Positions 13,122 through 15,768 of a stretch of DNA of 15,768 nt are shown in pieces. A program made the position numbers and the translations under genes. A model generated the notes under the pieces. That model was given only the letters and a program-made list of their open reading frames with translations. It was not told the origin of the DNA and ran no database searches. The stretch lies in the NCBI RefSeq assembly GCF_016785185.1, contig NZ_JAEKDY010000081.1. One strand, 5' to 3'. This DNA is from Heyndrickxia sporothermodurans (GTDB lineage: Bacteria; Bacillota; Bacilli; Bacillales; Bacillaceae_C). Position 1 is the first letter of the stretch, and each line of letters begins with the position of its first letter.

Positions 13122-14228
13122 ATGATCCAACACGGATTAAAGGGAGTTATTGCAGCAGAAACGGCAATTAGCTATATCGATGGGAATAAAGGCTATTTAG
13201 TTTATAGGGGAAAAGAAGCGAAGGAAATCGCTTTAAATTATTCATTTGAAGAAGCTGCTTATTTCTTGTGGTACGGGACCTTCCCAACAAAAGAAGAGCT
13301 AGCTTCTCTTAACCAAAAGCTGAAAAGTAATCGTACTTTGCCTCAGAATATCAAAAAGATCATGCACCTATTGCCACAAGATATGGAATTAATGAGTGTA
13401 ATTAGAACAGTTGTATCAAGTTTAGGAAATTCACAGTATAAATGGAAGCCGACAATTGATGAAGCGATTCAGTTAACAGCGATCATTCCAACGATTATCG
13501 CTTATTGGAAAAGGAAAACAGCTGGATTGCCCCCAGTCGCTCCTCTGGAGAACTATGGACATGTGGAGAATTATTTATATATGTTAACTGGAAATAAACC
13601 TTTGGATGTTCATGTGAAAGCACTTGAAACATATATGATCTTAACATTGGAGCATGGGATGAACGCTTCCACCTTTTCAGCAAGGGTAACAGTGTCAACT
13701 GAATCGGATATGATTTCCGCCATCACATCTGCAATCGGAACGATGAAAGGTCCTTTGCATGGCGGCGCCCCTTCAGACGTAACGGCAATGCTGAACGAAA
13801 TTGGAACGAAAGAAAAAGCAGAATCTTGGCTACGAGCCAAACTAGAAAAAGGAGAACGGCTAATGGGGTTTGGTCATAGGGTTTATAAAACAAAGGATCC
13901 TCGTGCACTTGCTTTAAAGGAAAAAGCAATAGAAGTTGGTCAAGATGATCCGTGGCTTGCTTTAGCATTGCATGTGGAAGAAACAGCGATTCAACTTTTA
14001 GAAGAATATAAACCCGGCCGAAAACTTTATACGAATGTAGAGTTCTTTGCCGCTGCGGTTATGAGAGCAATTAATATGGATGAGGATTTATTTACACCAA
14101 CTTTTACTGCGAGCAGAGTGGTTGGTTGGAGTGCACATGTGTTGGAACAGGCGGAGAGAAATGTGATTTTTAGGCCGGAATCACAGTATGTTGGTTCATT
14201 GCCTGATATAAAATTAAAGAAAACATGA
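13122..14228 (+). CDS. citA: citrate synthase, CitA type
   Basis: This enzyme condenses acetyl-CoA with oxaloacetate to citrate, the entry step of the Krebs cycle. The 368-residue length fits the Gram-positive short form (B. subtilis CitA 366). The histidine motifs are present: LEHGMNAST (His178), PLHGGAPSD (His213) and GFGHRVYK (His252), followed by KTKDPRA. At the position of the catalytic aspartate, usually in NVDF, this protein has Glu307 (NVEFFAAAVM). The C-terminal TPTFTASRVVGW and AHVLEQ segments are intact. GAGG lies about 10 bases before ATG 13122. In B. subtilis CitA is the minor enzyme and CitZ the major one; the same role is inferred here. No terminator separates it from the downstream lipoprotein gene. 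Confidence 0.93.
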   Translation: MIQHGLKGVIAAETAISYIDGNKGYLVYRGKEAKEIALNYSFEEAAYFLWYGTFPTKEELASLNQKLKSNRTLPQNIKKIMHLLPQDMELMSVIRTVVSSLGNSQYKWKPTIDEAIQLTAIIPTIIAYWKRKTAGLPPVAPLENYGHVENYLYMLTGNKPLDVHVKALETYMILTLEHGMNASTFSARVTVSTESDMISAITSAIGTMKGPLHGGAPSDVTAMLNEIGTKEKAESWLRAKLEKGERLMGFGHRVYKTKDPRALALKEKAIEVGQDDPWLALALHVEETAIQLLEEYKPGRKLYTNVEFFAAAVMRAINMDEDLFTPTFTASRVVGWSAHVLEQAERNVIFRPESQYVGSLPDIKLKKT

Positions 14229-14282
14229 AACTTTTTGCAACCATCTGCGTCAATAATAGTAGTAAATCAAAGGAGTACGAAA

Positions 14283-15215
14283 ATGAAAAAAGTCGCATTT
14301 ACATCATTGCTTGTAGCAATGCTTTTAACCGGATGTAGTGATTTTAAAAAGACTCCAGATCATTCGGGAAAAAATGACGTAGCTTCTGAAAATAAAACCA
14401 CTGTTAGTGATGGTAATCAGACGCACCAAGCTGATAAATCAGAAGATCAAGCAAATTCCGAGCACAATCAAAATGACTCAAAGAATGACCAACAAAATAC
14501 TAATCAAACTGAAGAAAACAAAAACAATTCTAGTGACCAGAAGAAGGATCAATCGAAAAATAATGAAACAAGTAAGGAATCTGGTAAAGCTAATAATCAA
14601 ACAAAGAATAGTGAGGGTGTACCTGTAGTCGCTAACCCAACAGCGATAACAGTTATGGTAAACAAATCAAATGCATTGCCAGACGGTTATCGTCCAAGCG
14701 ATTTAGTGCGACCCAAGGTGAAGTTTGTCTTTGGCAATCAGAAATTAGATAAGGCATTGATGCGAGCAGAAGCTGCTGCTTCACTTGAAAAAATGTTTAG
14801 TCAAGCATCCTCACAAGGAATTCAGTTATATGCTGCTTCGGGTTTTCGCTCCTATGAAACACAAGATTATTTGTTTAAACAGGAAATTAAACAAGTCGGT
14901 CGTAAAAAAGCTGAACTCGCTGTTGCAAAGCCCGGTACGAGCGAGCATCAAACCGGATTAACGATGGATATCTCGGCACCAAGTGTGAACTATACATTGA
15001 CGCAAAATTTTGAGTCCAAAAAAGAAGGAAAATGGTTAGCTGAACATGCACATGAATTTGGTTTTATTCTTCGCTATCCTAAGGGAAAAGAGGATATCAC
15101 TAAATACCAATTTGAACCATGGCACTTTCGCTATGTTGGAAAAGAAATAGCAACAGAGATTTACAAAAAAGGAATCACATTAGAAGAATATATTGATCAG
15201 AAACAAGGAATTTAA
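14283..15215 (+). CDS. VanY-like D-Ala-D-Ala carboxypeptidase, lipoprotein (peptidase M15B)
   Basis: The 310-residue product is a predicted zinc DD-carboxypeptidase anchored on the outer face of the membrane. It starts with a lipoprotein signal with lipobox LLTGC (Cys18). Residues about 26-112 are a disordered linker made mostly of N, Q, K, S, D and E, which would let the enzyme reach into the wall. The catalytic domain (about 130-300) has SGFRSYETQ, SEHQTGLTMD (zinc ligands His222 and Asp229) and FEPWHFRYVG (Glu278 as likely catalytic base, His281 as third ligand). ATG 14283 follows AAAGGAG at 7-base spacing; the in-frame TTG at 14235 is rejected. It begins 54 bases after citA with no terminator, so partial co-transcription is possible. 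It is related to VanY and to B. subtilis YodJ, but not evidence of vancomycin resistance. Confidence 0.9.
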   Translation: MKKVAFTSLLVAMLLTGCSDFKKTPDHSGKNDVASENKTTVSDGNQTHQADKSEDQANSEHNQNDSKNDQQNTNQTEENKNNSSDQKKDQSKNNETSKESGKANNQTKNSEGVPVVANPTAITVMVNKSNALPDGYRPSDLVRPKVKFVFGNQKLDKALMRAEAAASLEKMFSQASSQGIQLYAASGFRSYETQDYLFKQEIKQVGRKKAELAVAKPGTSEHQTGLTMDISAPSVNYTLTQNFESKKEGKWLAEHAHEFGFILRYPKGKEDITKYQFEPWHFRYVGKEIATEIYKKGITLEEYIDQKQGI

Positions 15216-15229
15216 TCCCGATATTCTTC

Positions 15230-15246
15230 AATGCGCCCCCCGCATT
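15230..15246. other. small GC-rich hairpin with C5 loop
   Basis: AATGCG (15230-15235) and CGCATT (15241-15246) pair around a CCCCC loop, just before the true terminator. Role unknown. Confidence 0.3.
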
Positions 15247-15257
15247 TAATATAAATA

Positions 15258-15299
15258 AAAAATCCGTATTGCCTAAAAGGTAGTACGGATTTTTCTTTT
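15258..15299 (+). terminator. terminator after the VanY-like gene
   Basis: AAAAATCCGTATTGCC (15258-15273) pairs with GGTAGTACGGATTTTT (15279-15294) along all 16 positions with two wobbles, around a TAAAA loop, and is followed by more T. Confidence 0.92.
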
Positions 15300-15313
15300 T
15301 TCTGAAAAGAGTG

Positions 15314-15342
15314 TTGCAATTTACAGATGATTTAATTACTAT
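15314..15342 (+). promoter_or_regulatory. promoter of the ArsR-family gene
   Basis: TTGCAA (15314-15319) and TACTAT (15337-15342) are 17 bp apart, each matching the consensus at 4 of 6 bases. The -10 box runs directly into a palindrome that could be an operator. Confidence 0.45.
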
Positions 15343-15352
15343 CTAATTAGAT
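15341..15352. promoter_or_regulatory. palindromic candidate operator of the ArsR-family regulator
   Basis: ATCTAATTAGAT is a perfect 12-bp palindrome overlapping the end of the -10 box and the likely transcription start, 26 bases before the start codon. That is the usual place for a self-repressing ArsR-family operator. Confidence 0.55.
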
Positions 15353-15377
15353 ACATGTTGAATTGGAGTTGTTTTTT

Positions 15378-15674
15378 ATGCAAATGAATAAAATTGTTGA
15401 ATTCCATAAAGCGTTGGGAGACTTAACCCGAGTGAGAATTATCGCGTTGTTACAGCAAGGCCCACTACACGGTCAAGCAATTGCAGGTAAGTTAGGGCTG
15501 AAGCCGCCAACAATTACACATCATATGGCAAAGCTGCGGGAAGTCGGACTCATAAGAGAAAGACGAGATAAAAATACGATCTATTTTTCACTGAATGAAA
15601 AAATACTCGAAGGCAGTGCAATGGCGATTCTTTCAGTAGGTGGTATTGTAAAAAGTTCTATGAAAACTAAATAG
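15378..15674 (+). CDS. ArsR-family HTH transcriptional regulator
   Basis: The 98-residue protein is almost entirely an ArsR-type winged helix: FHKALGDLTRVRIIALLQQG, then helix-turn-helix GQAIAGKLGLKPPTITHHMAKLREVGLI, then the wing RERRDKNTIYFSLN. It contains no cysteine at all and so lacks the ELCVCDL metal site of ArsR/SmtB sensors; another signal or redox-independent control is likely. ATG 15378 has TTGGAG 9 bases upstream; TTG 15363 lies in that site. It begins after the VanY terminator with its own promoter and palindrome. The gene it controls probably lies beyond the window, as the remaining 94 bases hold no gene. Confidence 0.87.
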   Translation: MQMNKIVEFHKALGDLTRVRIIALLQQGPLHGQAIAGKLGLKPPTITHHMAKLREVGLIRERRDKNTIYFSLNEKILEGSAMAILSVGGIVKSSMKTK

Positions 15675-15768
15675 TTGTTTAGGTTACTTTCCATTTATTA
15701 GGTGGGGAGCTCCCGCAATCGCTCTTGACAAACACGCCAATGGTTTGATCCAAGGTTAACAAGGGCGA
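15675..15768. other. end of window without a gene
   Basis: The last 94 bases hold GGGAGCTCCC (15705-15714), a perfect 10-bp palindrome, and TTGACA (15725-15730), a perfect -35 hexamer, but no matching -10 box at 16-18 bp. They may be the leader of the next gene. Confidence 0.3.

Noticed and set aside
14407..14628. Alternative 73-codon plus-strand frame inside the VanY-like gene
   Set aside because: It is a shadow of the low-complexity linker in another frame, with no ribosome binding site.

Overview
The window looks like chromosomal DNA of an endospore-forming, low-GC Firmicute of the Bacillaceae. The AT-rich sequence, strong GGAGG-type ribosome binding sites, frequent GTG/TTG starts and U-tailed hairpin terminators all fit. 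So do a divergent citR/citA pair of the Bacillus subtilis type, a row of GerPA/GerPF-like spore germination genes, and an insertion sequence resembling IS4Bsu1. The genus cannot be fixed from the sequence alone. No rRNA, tRNA or CRISPR array was found.

Layout. (1) Positions 1-1200: the tail of a possible upstream gene, a GC-rich interspersed repeat (about 200-385), a DinB-family gene, a bidirectional terminator and a small unknown gene on the minus strand. (2) 1564-2796: a concentrative nucleoside transporter with a strong terminator. (3) 2803-3190: gene-free DNA with a roughly 52-bp tandem repeat and an internally deleted second copy of the interspersed repeat. (4) 3307-6091: a VanR/VanS-like two-component pair, then a serine D-Ala-D-Ala carboxypeptidase whose promoter region carries four hexamers phased exactly at 11 bp, a likely operator for an OmpR-family regulator. 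(5) 6136-7771: a Dph6-like PP-loop ATPase, an unknown gene on the minus strand and a minimal one-domain L,D-transpeptidase. (6) 7965-8751: three tandem small GerPA/PF-like genes. (7) 8890-10293: a 1404-bp IS4-family element with terminal inverted repeats and a perfect 9-bp target duplication, its transposase cut by one in-frame TGA. (8) 10459-12119: an LCP (LytR-CpsA-Psr) cell-wall transferase and a GNAT acetyltransferase. (9) 12132-15215: citR and citA divergent, then a VanY-like lipoprotein. (10) 15378-15674: a cysteine-free ArsR-family regulator with a palindrome at its promoter.

Cell-envelope maintenance recurs: a DD-carboxypeptidase under a VanRS-like system, an LD-transpeptidase, an LCP ligase and a zinc DD-carboxypeptidase. 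Sporulation is the second theme (GerP-like genes, possibly the LD-transpeptidase). Nothing here is a complete glycopeptide-resistance cluster. The least explained pieces are the tandem repeat, the two-copy interspersed repeat, the divergent GerP-like triplet and the 11-bp phased operator.
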